Assembly: GCA_963761115.1 (NCBI GenBank)
Contig: CAVXFS010000004.1
Coordinates: 248,001 to 312,000 of the forward strand
Direction: 5' to 3'
Length of the DNA stretch: 64,000 nt
Source: CAVXFS01 sp963761115
Lineage (GTDB): Bacteria > Pseudomonadota > Gammaproteobacteria > Burkholderiales > Gallionellaceae
This document shows, piece by piece, positions 54,168-64,000 of this stretch. The first letter of the stretch is position 1. Each line of letters starts with the position of its first letter. The notes below the pieces were generated by a model. That model made no database searches and was not told the DNA's origin. It saw nothing but the letters and a program-made list of their open reading frames with translations. A program made the translations under genes and the position numbers.

Positions 54168-55298
54168 ATGGAAGAAAATAACAAATCAGAAAGTGTTGGC
54201 CGCGGCAGTACCAAGATGTGCAGCGTCCTGTTCGTTGACATTGTCGGGTACTCGAAAAAGACCAACGCGGAACAGATCGTCATGAAGCAGCAATTCGTGA
54301 AGCTTTGGGCGAAGGCAATGAAGGATGTTCCCCCGGACGACGTCATGGTGGTGGACGCCGGAGACGGCGCCGCGCTGACTGCCCTGGTCGAGCCTGAGGA
54401 CACGATTCGTGTTGCGATGGCGCTGCGCGAAGCGACTGAGGAGCACAACATGCTCAACCAGCCCCTTGATATCCGCATGGGGATCAATTTCGGACCGGTG
54501 CAACTTTCAGTGGATGTTCATGGCAAGGCGTGCATCGTCGGCGACGCGATCAATATTGCGCAGCGGATAATGAGTTTCGCCGATGCGGGACAAATCACGA
54601 TTTCCCGATCCTATTATGACGTGATCAAGCCGTTGGCCCACAAGTATGAGGAGATGTTCTATTACCTCGGGCAACGCAGCGACAAGCATGTGCGCTACCA
54701 CCACATCTATGGACTGGGCAAGCGCGGAGAATCACCCCCGATAGGTAACGCGATCTCCGACGGCATAGCGCCCATCAAGCATGACGACCACTCCGAGGAA
54801 ACCAGGGCCGACATTCCAGTTGCGCAAACCAATGCAACCCCGTCAGCGCCGACAATCCCGCAGCCTGCGCATGTGTCTTTCCCGGCCAGGGTGATGAACT
54901 CCATAGGTTCGGCGATCAAGGCGGTCTGGGATTTCTTTGCTTCGTTGATCAGGTCGATCTGGAATTTCTTCGCTTCGATATACAGATCGATCCGGAATTT
55001 CATTTGGGGATGGTTCAGGTGGCTGCGCTTCGTCGTGCCGCTGCTGATCATCGTATATGAGGTATTGGTGTTGATGCCGCTGATCGACAAACCTGAAGAT
55101 GTAAAGAAGGAACTCGGCAGCCAGGCCGCTGCCGTGACAGGTTTTGTGAAATCCGGGTTTGGCCTTCTTAAGCAGGAGGCCAAGGTGGCAATGGTCAAGC
55201 GCGATGAGGACAAGTCCGGCGAGACAGGAACCCAGCCAGCCGATACGGCGCAACCATCGAAAGTCGACGCCGGTCCGGCGACGTCCAAGGGCAAATGA
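54168..55298 (+). CDS. Class III adenylate/guanylate cyclase with C-terminal membrane anchor
   Basis: A 376-residue protein. The catalytic domain (residues about 15-190) has both metal-binding aspartates (CSVLFVDIVGYSKKT and VVDAGDGAAL) and the transition-state pair in GDAINIAQRIMSF (N...R), so it should be active. A Pro/Thr-rich linker leads to an odd segment with 11-residue steps, WDFFASLIRSI / WNFFASIYRSI / RNFIWGWFRWL, then a membrane helix FVVPLLIIVYEVLVLMPLI near residue 325 and a charged tail. This is unlike sensor cyclases with N-terminal membrane domains. Cyclic AMP is the likely product. The ATG at 54168, with AGGGAAA upstream, is preferred to 54072. Confidence 0.85.
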   Translation: MEENNKSESVGRGSTKMCSVLFVDIVGYSKKTNAEQIVMKQQFVKLWAKAMKDVPPDDVMVVDAGDGAALTALVEPEDTIRVAMALREATEEHNMLNQPLDIRMGINFGPVQLSVDVHGKACIVGDAINIAQRIMSFADAGQITISRSYYDVIKPLAHKYEEMFYYLGQRSDKHVRYHHIYGLGKRGESPPIGNAISDGIAPIKHDDHSEETRADIPVAQTNATPSAPTIPQPAHVSFPARVMNSIGSAIKAVWDFFASLIRSIWNFFASIYRSIRNFIWGWFRWLRFVVPLLIIVYEVLVLMPLIDKPEDVKKELGSQAAAVTGFVKSGFGLLKQEAKVAMVKRDEDKSGETGTQPADTAQPSKVDAGPATSKGK

Positions 55299-55335
55299 GA
55301 CTGAAGCCGCCTTAAACTCCGCTGCTTCGCCAGGT

Positions 55336-56253
<918 letters not shown>

Positions 56254-56324
56254 TGTGATGTCAGTGGGGTCCATGATCAGGTTATGAACGATATGATACC
56301 TTCCCGGCTTATACAGCAGATGGA

Positions 56325-59300
56325 TTACCTGCGTTTTTGCACATAGAACTGATACATGCCTGCAAACGTATGCGGGTTCTCTGTCTCGAACACGTTCCAG
56401 TTATCCAGATTGGTCCTCGTCTTGTCGCCGGGGAACCGTTCGCAGTATTGTTTGATGACCTGGCGTTCCAACGAAAAACCGATAAATTCCAGGCCTAGTT
56501 CGGTCATCCAGACCTTAAGTTGAGGTAGCGTCAAACGGTGTTCCTGCACATGGAACAGCAGGTCGCGGCATTCGCTGGTTGAGTAAAAATCACGGGTCGC
56601 AGTCAGCTGCCTGAATTCGATCCGGTCATGCATGGATGCCATATCTTCCCGGCAGCGGCGGATATCCGCAGCATTCGAGGCGTAGCCCTGCTCGGCGATA
56701 AAAGCGCGTGCCGCAACGATATGCCGGCGCGCATATTCGCTGTAAAAACCCAGCCGCATGATTCCATGCGGACGCAGCAGGGAAACCAGTTCCCGCCATC
56801 CAGCCAACGGATCTGCCAGGTGGTGCAACACCCCGACAGACTCGATCAGGTCGAACCTGCGGTTAATCGAGCCCAGTTTCATAATGTCTGCCTGTGCATA
56901 TTCGATGTTTTCCAGGCCTGACTCGCGGGTTTTCCTTTTTGCGTAGCACAGGCTTGACAAGCTGAGGTCAATTGCCAGCACCCGGGCTGCCGAGAAATGT
57001 CGTGCCGTTTCAATAGAATGTTGGCCAGTCCCGCATCCGGCAATCAGTATGTCGATCGCATTGGATTTTCCTGATGGCGTGAATGGCACCAGAGGAAACT
57101 TATCCCGAAGAGTGCCATCAATGGTTCTTTCCATCCCGTCGTACCCGGATTTTATCCATCTCGGATACGGATTTTCCTCGTACTGTTGCTGAACCAGGCG
57201 GGAAACGTCATTGTCGATCACGTTCAGGCAAGGAATATCGCTGCGAAGTTGCTGTTCTTCCATGGGCTCATTTACTTGTTGCACTATCAGCGCGGTCACC
57301 GCAACAGGCCAATGTTGATCCGGCAGGAGGTTGGAGCTGGGCAGAGACGAAAGCGGGAAATAGGTTGCAGTGGCGACCAACTGCAATGGGGAGATCTCTC
57401 CCCCGGATTTCATTGTATCCGCGATTTGATCTCTCAATAGCCGAGCGCGGTTGAATTCTTCGTCGGTACAAGAGAAAACATATTCATTGATGAAGCATTG
57501 TTTGGCAAGGGCGCAGTAAAAAGTTAATACCCTTGCATCAAGCGTGGCTGGAGGGTTAGTGCTCGTTGCGTCGACCAGCAGGATATGTCTGGCCATGGTC
57601 AGGAAACGTTCCAGATCCAGATGACAAGTATGAGTATTTTCCAGCAGGCATTGAAGTAAATGATCTCCGGAAACAGATGAGAGGCCGGAATCCCCGAATA
57701 ATTCAAGACCCGTCAATCTGGTTGGCCAGGCTTCGACGGCGCGTTGAATACAAGCTCCAATGTCACGATTTGACATTATGAGGGATATGCTTGCGGCAGC
57801 AAGATCGATTGGGCGTCTCCACCCTGCGGATATGGCTTGGATCAGCAGCATCCTGTATTCGGCGTGATCCTGAAGGAAGTTCATCTGGCTAAGGCATCCC
57901 GCAATGTTGTAATACGCTCCGGGGAAATCCTGCTGCAGCGAGAGCGTTCTGCGATAGCTTTCGATGGCTTCGTCCATCCTGCCCAGGTCCATCAGCGCAT
58001 CGCCCATGTTGTAATGCGCCTCGGCATGATCCGGCTTGAGCGAGAGCGCGCTGCGGTAGCTTTCGATGGCCTCGTCGAGCCTGCCTTGATCCTTTAGCGC
58101 ATTGCCCATGTTGTTATACGCATCGGCATGATCCGGCTTGACCGAGAGCGCGCTGCGGTAGCTTTCGATGGCCTCGTCGAGCCTGCCTTGATCCTTTAGC
58201 GCATTGCCCATGTTGTTATGCGCATCGGCATGATCCGGCTTGAGCGAGAGCGCGCTGCGGTAGCATTCGATAGCCTCGTCCATCCTGCCCAGGTCCATCA
58301 GCGCATTGCCCATGTTGTAATGCGCCTCGGCATAATCCGGCTTGAGCGAGAGCGCGCGACGGTAGCTTTCGATGGCCTTGTCCAGCCTGCCTTGATCCTT
58401 TAGCGCATTGCCCATGTTGTTATACGCTTCGGCATGATCCGGCTTGAGCGAGAGCGCGCTGCGGTAACTTTCGATGGCCTCGTCCATCCTGCCCAGGTCC
58501 ATCAGCGCATTGCCCATGTTGTAATGCGCCTCGGCGTGATCCGGCTTGAGCGAGAGCGCGCGGCGATAGCTTTCGATGGCCTCGTTCAGCCTGCCCAGGT
58601 CCATCAGCGCATTGCCCATGTTGTAATGCGCCTCGGCATAATCCGGCTTGAGCGAGAGTGCGCGGCGATAGCTTTCGATGGCCTTGTCCATCCTGCCTTG
58701 ATCCATCAGCGCATTGCCCATGTTGTAATACGCCTCGGCATCATTCGGTTGCAGCGAGAGCACCAGACGATAACTGTTGATGGCCTCGTCCGGATTGCCT
58801 TGTTGTTTAAGCGCCAGCGCCAGGTTGAAATGCGCATCGGCAAAATTCGGCTGGATCTGGATCGCCCTGCGGTAGCTCTCGATTGCCGCATCGAGATTGC
58901 CCTGGCTCTGGAGTGCAAGCCCCAGATTGCTGTGCGCCCCGGCAAAATCCGGTTTGATCGCGAGCGCTTTGCGGTGGCATTCAATGGCCGCATCCAGATT
59001 GCCCTGCGACTGCAGCGCAAACCCCAATCCGCAATGTGCCTCGGCAAGATCGGGATTGAGCTCAATCGCCTTGCGATAGTTCGTTATTGCCGCATCGAAA
59101 TTGCCCAACCTGAGACTTGTATTCCCTATGCCGTTGAAATACGCCGGGGACTTGCCATCGGTTGCCATGCTGTTTGCGGCGACGGCAGTCTGACTTCCGG
59201 TTTCGAGAACTTTCGGGCCATCCAGATGACCGGATGCATTTTGTGCAGCCGCGGCGTGTGACATGCAACACTTCTTGTATTTTTTTCCGCTGCCACAGGG

Positions 59301-59330
59301 GCAGGGATCATTTCGGCCGGGCGTGCTCAT
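56325..59330 (-). CDS. SEC-C / TPR / methyltransferase fusion protein
   Basis: A 1001-residue protein. Residues 1-22 form a SEC-C zinc motif (NDPCPCGSGKKYKKCC). Residues about 53-495 hold twelve TPR units of 34 residues plus one worn unit; units five to twelve are nearly the same (AEAHYNMGNALMDLGRMDEA). After a helical middle region, a class I methyltransferase domain follows (about 770-935) with SAM motif IDILIAGCGTGQHSIETAR, acidic AIDLSLSSL and FDLIESVGVLHHLADP. Large TPR-methyltransferase proteins are common in environmental Proteobacteria; the target is unknown. It lies 71 bases upstream of the moxR gene on the same strand. Confidence 0.88.
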   Translation of the reverse strand: MSTPGRNDPCPCGSGKKYKKCCMSHAAAAQNASGHLDGPKVLETGSQTAVAANSMATDGKSPAYFNGIGNTSLRLGNFDAAITNYRKAIELNPDLAEAHCGLGFALQSQGNLDAAIECHRKALAIKPDFAGAHSNLGLALQSQGNLDAAIESYRRAIQIQPNFADAHFNLALALKQQGNPDEAINSYRLVLSLQPNDAEAYYNMGNALMDQGRMDKAIESYRRALSLKPDYAEAHYNMGNALMDLGRLNEAIESYRRALSLKPDHAEAHYNMGNALMDLGRMDEAIESYRSALSLKPDHAEAYNNMGNALKDQGRLDKAIESYRRALSLKPDYAEAHYNMGNALMDLGRMDEAIECYRSALSLKPDHADAHNNMGNALKDQGRLDEAIESYRSALSVKPDHADAYNNMGNALKDQGRLDEAIESYRSALSLKPDHAEAHYNMGDALMDLGRMDEAIESYRRTLSLQQDFPGAYYNIAGCLSQMNFLQDHAEYRMLLIQAISAGWRRPIDLAAASISLIMSNRDIGACIQRAVEAWPTRLTGLELFGDSGLSSVSGDHLLQCLLENTHTCHLDLERFLTMARHILLVDATSTNPPATLDARVLTFYCALAKQCFINEYVFSCTDEEFNRARLLRDQIADTMKSGGEISPLQLVATATYFPLSSLPSSNLLPDQHWPVAVTALIVQQVNEPMEEQQLRSDIPCLNVIDNDVSRLVQQQYEENPYPRWIKSGYDGMERTIDGTLRDKFPLVPFTPSGKSNAIDILIAGCGTGQHSIETARHFSAARVLAIDLSLSSLCYAKRKTRESGLENIEYAQADIMKLGSINRRFDLIESVGVLHHLADPLAGWRELVSLLRPHGIMRLGFYSEYARRHIVAARAFIAEQGYASNAADIRRCREDMASMHDRIEFRQLTATRDFYSTSECRDLLFHVQEHRLTLPQLKVWMTELGLEFIGFSLERQVIKQYCERFPGDKTRTNLDNWNVFETENPHTFAGMYQFYVQKRR
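57930..58755 (-). repeat. Tandem 102-bp repeats encoding TPR units
   Basis: Eight consecutive 102-base units (TPR units five to twelve) match closely at the DNA level, the block tagctttcgatggcctcgtc recurring about every 102 bases. High DNA identity, not just protein similarity, points to recent expansion and to possible copy-number change. Confidence 0.88.
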
Positions 59331-59576
59331 TACTTCAGCCGTGCCGGATTGCAGAGGTGATGAATCACTTTACTGAAGAAATCTGAAGACATGATTGAGG
59401 TTGACCGGGGAATGAGCATGAACATGGGCAATCAGCTTATAAAATCAGGAAATACCTGCGATGTGCCTATTTTACCAGTCAACCCGATACACTTATATTT
59501 TTTGGCATGACGATCGTACCTTTGCTGCCTGCCAACGCGCATGCCATGTTACAGCGTCGCCGGGATCAATCGTGCC

Positions 59577-59954
59577 CTAACTGATATTGAGCAGTATCGC
59601 AGCCACCACCTTGCGCTCTTCCGCCACCAGAATATTGAAGGTGCGGCAGGCGGCAGGCGTGTCCATGAATTCGACGCCGATGCGCGCCGCGATCAGTTGC
59701 CGGTACAGGCCGGGATGCGGGAAATGTTGCCGGTTGCCGGTGCCGAGCAGCAAAACTTCCGGCTGCAGTCGCAGGAAATACTCGAAGTGCGCCTGTTCCA
59801 GCGCAGCGAAATTCTCGGGTTGCCAGTCAGACAGCACCTGTTCCGGCGTGACCACGATCGGGTGCTGGAAGCGCTCCCCATTGACCGTGACATAACCTTC
59901 GCCGTGAGCGGTGAAGGTTTTATGGGTCGCGGAGGTGTCGGGTTGCAGTTTCAA
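59577..59954 (-). CDS. Mth938-like domain protein (DUF498)
   Basis: A 125-residue protein of the Mth938/DUF498 family: GYVTVNGERFQHPIVVTPEQ near residue 20, EVLLLGTGNRQHFPHPGLYR near residue 66 and GVEFMDTPAACRTFNILVAE near residue 92, the last with the family's MDT...A..TFN.L block. Small, cytosolic, no known catalytic residues; mitochondrial relatives help complex I assembly. Divergent from alaA, with 131 bases between. The 246 bases on its other side, up to the TPR gene, show nothing recognisable. Confidence 0.88.
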   Translation of the reverse strand: MKLQPDTSATHKTFTAHGEGYVTVNGERFQHPIVVTPEQVLSDWQPENFAALEQAHFEYFLRLQPEVLLLGTGNRQHFPHPGLYRQLIAARIGVEFMDTPAACRTFNILVAEERKVVAAILLNIS

Positions 59955-60085
59955 TGGCGCTCCAATTCGCGGTGTTATTTGCTGCCCGGGGCTGGCTCGG
60001 ATAGAATTGCGCCCTTTGCAGCCCGTGGTTTCAAGCTGATTTTACCGGATTCATCCCGGCTTGAAACAATAGATTGAGAGAATCA

Positions 60086-61364
60086 GTGAATCGATCCGAC
60101 AGCGACAAGATGGACATCATGCGGCCGGTGCTCAAGTCCGCCAAGCTGGCCAATGTCTGCTACGACATCCGCGGCCCGGTGATGGCGCGTTCGCGGCAGA
60201 TGGAGGAAGAAGGCCATCGCATCATCAAGCTGAACATCGGCAACCTGGCGCCGTTCGGATTCGAGGCGCCGGAAGAGATCCAGCAGGACGTGATCCACAA
60301 CCTGCCGAACTCGTCCGGCTACTCCGATTCCAAGGGCCTGTTCGCGGCGCGCAAGGCGATCATGCACTACACCCAGCAGAAGAACATCGCCGGCGTGGGA
60401 CTGGAGGACATCTTCATCGGCAACGGCGCTTCCGAGCTGATCGTGATGGCGATGCAGGCCCTGCTCAACACCGGCGACGAAGTGCTGGTGCCGGCGCCGG
60501 ACTATCCGCTGTGGACGGCGGCGGTGACGCTGGCCGGCGGCACGCCGCGCCATTACCTGTGCGACGAGCAGGACGGCTGGCTGCCCGGACCTCGACGACA
60601 TCCGCAGCAAGATCACGCCGAACACGCGCGCCATCGTCATCATCAACCCGAACAACCCGACCGGCGCGCTGTACCCGGACGAAGTGCTGCTGGAGATCAT
60701 CGAGATCGCGCGGCAGCAACCAGCTGATCGTCTACGCCGACGAGATCTACGACAAGATGCTCTACGACGGCGAACAGCACACCTCGATCGCCTCGCTGGC
60801 CGACGACGTGCTGTTCGTGACCCTCAACGGCCTGTCCAAGAACTATCGCGCCTGCGGCTACCGCGCCGGCTGGATGATGGCTTCCGGCGCCAAGAAGCGA
60901 CAGCGCAGGATTACCTCGACGGACTCAACATCCTGGCCTCGATGCGGCTGTGCTCCAACGTGCCGGGGCAGTATGCGATCCAGACCGCGCTGGGCGGCTA
61001 CCAGAGCATCAACGACCTGGTCGCGCCGAACGGGCGCCTGACCCGGCAGCGCGACCTGGCCTGCGAGACTGCTCGACCGACATTCCCGGTGTCACCTGCG
61101 TCAAGCCCAAGGCGGCGCTGTACCTGTTCCCGCGGCTCGACCCGAAGATGTACCCGATCGAGGACGACCAGGAATTCATCCTCGAACTGCTGGAAGAGGA
61201 AAAGGTGCTGGTGGTGCAGGGCAGCGGCTTCAACTGGCCGCACACCGGACCACATCCGCGTGGTGTTCCTGCCCAACGTGGACGACCTGACCGAAGCGAT
61301 CGGGCGCATCGCGCGCTTTCTGGAGATTACCGAAGGCGCCATGGCGCCAGTCGCTAGACGTTAG
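60086..61364 (+). pseudogene. alaA: Alanine aminotransferase AlaA, frame broken by seven inserted bases
   Basis: PLP-dependent enzyme of the AlaA family that makes alanine from pyruvate and glutamate. The N-terminal 165 residues are clean (NVCYDIRGPVMARSRQMEEE, GYSDSKGLFAARKAIM, VPAPDYPLWTAAVTLAGG). From 60587 the frame breaks repeatedly; single extra bases near 60588, 60719, 60900, 60902, 61068, 61075-61078 and 61248 must be removed to read on through IVIINPNNPTGALYPDE, the PLP-lysine block NGLSKNYRACGYRAGW and NVPGQYAIQTALGGYQS. Repaired length is 424 codons, normal for the family. GAGAG lies five bases before GTG 60086; ATG 60110 is an alternative. Probably intact in the living cell. Confidence 0.85.
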
Positions 61365-61437
61365 TCGTTAGGCGCTAGTTAAACCCGCGCAGCGGACAAC
61401 GCCAACTAACGACTAACGTCTAACGACTATCAACTAG
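61350..61437. repeat. Heptamer-rich inverted repeat at the alaA 3' end
   Basis: The left arm GTCGCTAGACGTTAGTCGTT (from 61350, continuing AGGCGCTAGTT) and right arm AACTAACGACTAACGTCTAA (from 61404, continuing CGACTATCAACTAG) are both seven-base steps of the TAACGAC type and pair over 23 bases with one mismatch, around a G+C-rich spacer. The alaA stop codon lies within the left arm. The hairpin may act in RNA folding or termination between alaA and hom. Confidence 0.88.
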
Positions 61438-61447
61438 GATTTAACAT

Positions 61448-62768
61448 ATGAAACCAATCAACGTAGGCCTGCTCGGCATCGGCACCGTCGGCGGCGGCAT
61501 ATACACCGTGCTGTCGCGCAATGCAGAAGAGATCACGCGCCGCGCCGGGCGCGACATCCGCATCACCGTGGTGGCGGACAAGGATACCGCGCGTGCGCAA
61601 GGCGGTCACCGAGCGGCAAATGCCGCGTCACCGACGATGCGTTTTCGGTGGTCAACGATCCGGACATCGACATCGTGGTCGAGCTGATCGGCGGCTAGCG
61701 GCGTGGCCAAGGAACTGGTGATGAAGGCGATCGACAACGGCAAGCACGTGGTCACCGCGAACAAGGCGCTGCTGGCGATGCACGGCAACGAGATCTTCCT
61801 GGCGGCGCAGAAGATGCGCGTGATGGTGGCGTTCGAGGCGGCGGTGGCCGGCGGCATCCCGATCATCAAGGCGGTGCGCGAAGGGCCTGACCGCCAACCG
61901 CATCGAATGGATCGCCGGCATCATCAACGGCACCACCAACTTCATCCTGTCCGAGATGCGCGACAAGGGGCTGGCCGTTCGACGCCGTGCTGAAGCAGGC
62001 GCAGGAGCTGGGCTATGCCGAGGCCGACCCGACCTTCGACATCGAAGGGCGTGGACGCCGCGCACAAGATCACCATCCTGTCCGCGATCGCCTTCGGCAT
62101 CCCGATGCAGTTCGACAAGGCGTACATCGAGGGCATCTCGAAACTGGACGCGAGCGACATCAAGTATGCCGAACAGCTCGGCTACCGCATCAAGCTGCTC
62201 GGCATCACCAAGCGCACACCGGAAGGCGTGGAACTGCGCGTGCATCCCGACGCTGATCCCGGCCAAGCGCCTGATCGCCAATGTCGAGGGCGCGATGAAT
62301 GCGGTGCTGGTGCAGGGCGATGCGGTCGGCCCGACGCTGTATTACGGCAAGGGCGCCGGCGCCGAGCCGACCGCCAGCGCGGTGATCGCCGACCTGGTCG
62401 ACGTGACGCGCATGCACACCGCCGACCCGGAGAACCGCGTGCCGCACCTGGCGTTCCAGCCGAACCAGCTGGTCGACCTGAAGGTGCTGCCGATGGACGA
62501 GGTGCAGACCAGCTACTACCTGCGCCTGCGCGTCGCCGACAAGCCCGGCGTGCTGGCCGACATCACGCGCATCCTGGCCGACGAACAGATCTCCATCGAC
62601 GCCGTGATCCAGAAGGAGCCGGCCGAAGGCGAGGACCAGACCGACCTGATCATGCTGACCCACCTGACGCGCGAGAAGCGCATCAACGCGGCGATCGCGA
62701 AGATCGAAAAGCTGGCGGTGGTGGCGGGCAAGGTGACGCGGTTGCGGCTGGAAGAGCTGGGCAAATAA
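61448..62768 (+). pseudogene. hom: Homoserine dehydrogenase, frame broken by seven inserted bases
   Basis: Enzyme that reduces aspartate semialdehyde to homoserine on the way to threonine and methionine. It opens MKPINVGLLGIGTVGGGIYT with the NAD(P) glycine motif. Extra bases near 61598, 61614, 61698, 61885, 61976, 62049 and 62248 break the frame; removing them restores GKHVVTANKALLAMHGNEIF, the GIINGTTNFILSEMRDKG block, the catalytic-lysine region and a C-terminal ACT domain (VADKPGVLADITRILADEQI). The repaired gene is 438 codons, giving exactly the usual 437 residues. This fit strongly argues for sequence error over real decay. Confidence 0.88.
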
Positions 62769-62777
62769 ATCGAAAAC

Positions 62778-62908
62778 TCCCTCCCCCTTGCAGGCGCGGA
62801 GTCGGCTGGTTGAAAGCCGCTAAAGCGGCGACGACATAGAGGGTTGAGGTAGTCGGCATTCCCACCGTTCTACCCCCATCCTAGCCTTCCCCCTGCAAGG
62901 GGGAAGGG
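62778..62908. repeat. Dispersed palindromic intergenic repeat, copy 2
   Basis: It shares with the copy at 38647-38752 the left end TCCCTCCCCCTTGCAGG, the core CCACCGTTCTACCCCCATCC (one or two differences) and the right hairpin CCTTCCCCCTGCAAGGGGGAAGG. The left hairpin is disrupted and the middle is longer, with an inserted TGAAAGCCGCTAAAGCGGCG segment that itself pairs (GCCGC/GCGGC). It occupies nearly all the hom-thrC gap. Confidence 0.88.
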
Positions 62909-62931
62909 ACTTGAAAGGTTGAGGAATCGCA

Positions 62932-64000
62932 ATGAAATACATCTCCACCCGCGGCAACGCGCCCGCCAAGACCTTCACCGAGATACTGCTCGGCGGCCTC
63001 GCGCCCGATGGCGGCTTGTACCTGCCGGAGCAGTATCCGCAGGTGACGCGCGCCGAACTCGATGCCTGGCGCAAGCTGTCGTATGCCGACCTGGCATTCG
63101 CGGTGCTGTCGAAATTCATCACCGACATCCCGGCGGCCGACCTCAAGGCCATCATCGACAAGACCTACACCACCGCGGTATACAGCAACGGCCGCGCCGA
63201 TTCCGATTTCACCCAGATCACGCCGCTGCGCACGCTCGAGACCCGGCGTGCATATCCTCGAACTGTCCAACGGCCCGACGCTGGCGTTCAAGGACATGGC
63301 GATGCAGCTGCTCGGCAACCTGTTCGAGTATGCGCTGGCGAAACAGCATGACGAGCTGAACATCCTCGGCGCGACTTCCGGCGACACCGGCTCCGCCGCC
63401 GAATACGCGATGCGCGGCAAGCGCGGCATCCGCGTGTTCATGCTGTCGCCGCACGGCAAGATGTCCAGCTTCCAGCGCGCGCAGATGTATTCGCTGCAGG
63501 ACCCGAACATCTTCAACATCGCCATCAACGGCATGTTCGACGATGCGCAGGACATGGTGAAGGCGGTGTCCAACGACCACGCGTTCAAGGCGAAGATACA
63601 AGATCGGCACGGTCAACTCGATCAACTGGGCGCGCGTGTCGGCGCAGATCGTGTATTACTTCAAGGGCTATTTCGCCGCGACGCAGTCGAACGACGAGCA
63701 GGTCGCGTTCTCGGTGCCGTCCGGCAACTTCGGCAACATCTGCGCCGGGCATATCGCGCGCATGATGGGCTTGCCGATCGGCCAGCTGATCCTCGCCACC
63801 AACGAGAACGACGTGCTCGACGAATTCTTTCGCACCGGCGTCTATCGCCCGCGCGGCACCGATCACACCTACGAGACCAGCAGTCCGTCGATGGACATCT
63901 CCAAGGCATCCAACTTCGAGCGCTTCGTGTTCGACCTGGTCGGGCGCGACGGCGCGAAGGTGCGCGAGTTCTGGGGCAAGGTGGACAAGGGCGGCGCGTT
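62932..64000 (+). pseudogene. thrC: Threonine synthase, 3' end outside window, two inserted bases
   Basis: PLP enzyme converting O-phosphohomoserine to threonine. It opens MKYISTRGNAPAKTFTEILL. Extra bases near 63244 and 63596 break the frame; repaired, it reads ILELSNGPTLAFKDMAMQLL with the PLP-binding lysine, ILGATSGDTGSAAEYAMRG and VPSGNFGNICAGHIARMMGL, all standard for the family. The window ends inside the gene. It follows hom after the palindromic repeat, completing an alaA-hom-thrC order common in betaproteobacteria. Confidence 0.88.

Noticed and set aside
57930..58755. Regular repeats considered as a CRISPR array
   Set aside because: The units are contiguous 102-base coding repeats with no unique spacers, and translate to TPR motifs.
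58434..59261. Forward repetitive frames over the TPR gene
   Set aside because: The repeated MRLGxIRLEREr pattern is just the reverse of the 102-base TPR units; the TPR reading is far more protein-like.
60587..62249. Programmed frameshifting or true gene decay in alaA and hom
   Set aside because: There are too many sites, no slippery motifs, and all are single extra bases whose removal gives exact normal lengths; error is the simpler explanation.

Overview
The window reads as about 64 kb of chromosome from a Gram-negative, probably betaproteobacterial organism (Gallionellaceae or a related Nitrosomonadales group is my best guess). The basis is: MsbA and lipopolysaccharide glycosyltransferases, a trxA-rho pair, an MSHA-type pilus locus, an alaA-hom-thrC order, a G+C-rich coding style, and dense short palindromic repeats. 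The taxonomy is inference; no rRNA gene is present.

Layout. 0-15 kb is a cell-surface polysaccharide region: the 3' part of msbA, UDP-glucuronate decarboxylase, an MBOAT O-acetyltransferase with an AlgJ/AlgX-like partner, two methyltransferases in visibly A+T-rich DNA, two GT10-like fucosyltransferases, a GT9 heptosyltransferase and several GT2/GT4 enzymes. 15-19 kb is housekeeping: rho, trxA, a YajR-type MFS transporter and ssb, closed by a clear intrinsic terminator. 19.5-37.8 kb is one long forward run for an MSHA/type II secretion-like pilus. It holds a canonical prepilin, a PilM/PilN-like fusion, ATPase, platform protein, two large paralogous prepilins, PilO- and PilP-like proteins, an MshL secretin, an MshM ATPase, an MshN-like TPR protein, a lytic transglycosylase, a chimeric TPR protein and a 1106-residue coiled-coil protein built on an exact 330-bp repeat. 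38-50 kb holds a FrnE-like oxidoreductase, a DUF2461 protein, yejBEF peptide importer genes without yejA, an MltD-like transglycosylase, a polytopic membrane protein and acs.

From 50.5 kb a tRNA-Pro(GGG) gene is followed by a lower-G+C three-gene cluster: an unrecognised protein with a faint isonitrile-synthase-like pattern, a hotdog-fold protein with some likeness to FcoT, and a cytochrome P450. This is my best candidate for an undescribed biosynthetic system. Next come a class III nucleotide cyclase with a C-terminal membrane anchor, an orphan MoxR ATPase, and a SEC-C/TPR/methyltransferase fusion.

The last 4 kb (alaA, hom, thrC) carry about 16 single-base insertions and no deletions. Removing them restores full-length proteins (hom becomes exactly 437 residues), so this is most likely a sequence-quality problem and not gene decay. 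Across 37-63 kb there are three heptanucleotide repeat elements (an 11-unit tandem array, one element in frame inside yejF, one supplying the alaA stop codon), a dispersed palindromic repeat in two copies, and a compound hairpin between yejB and yejE.
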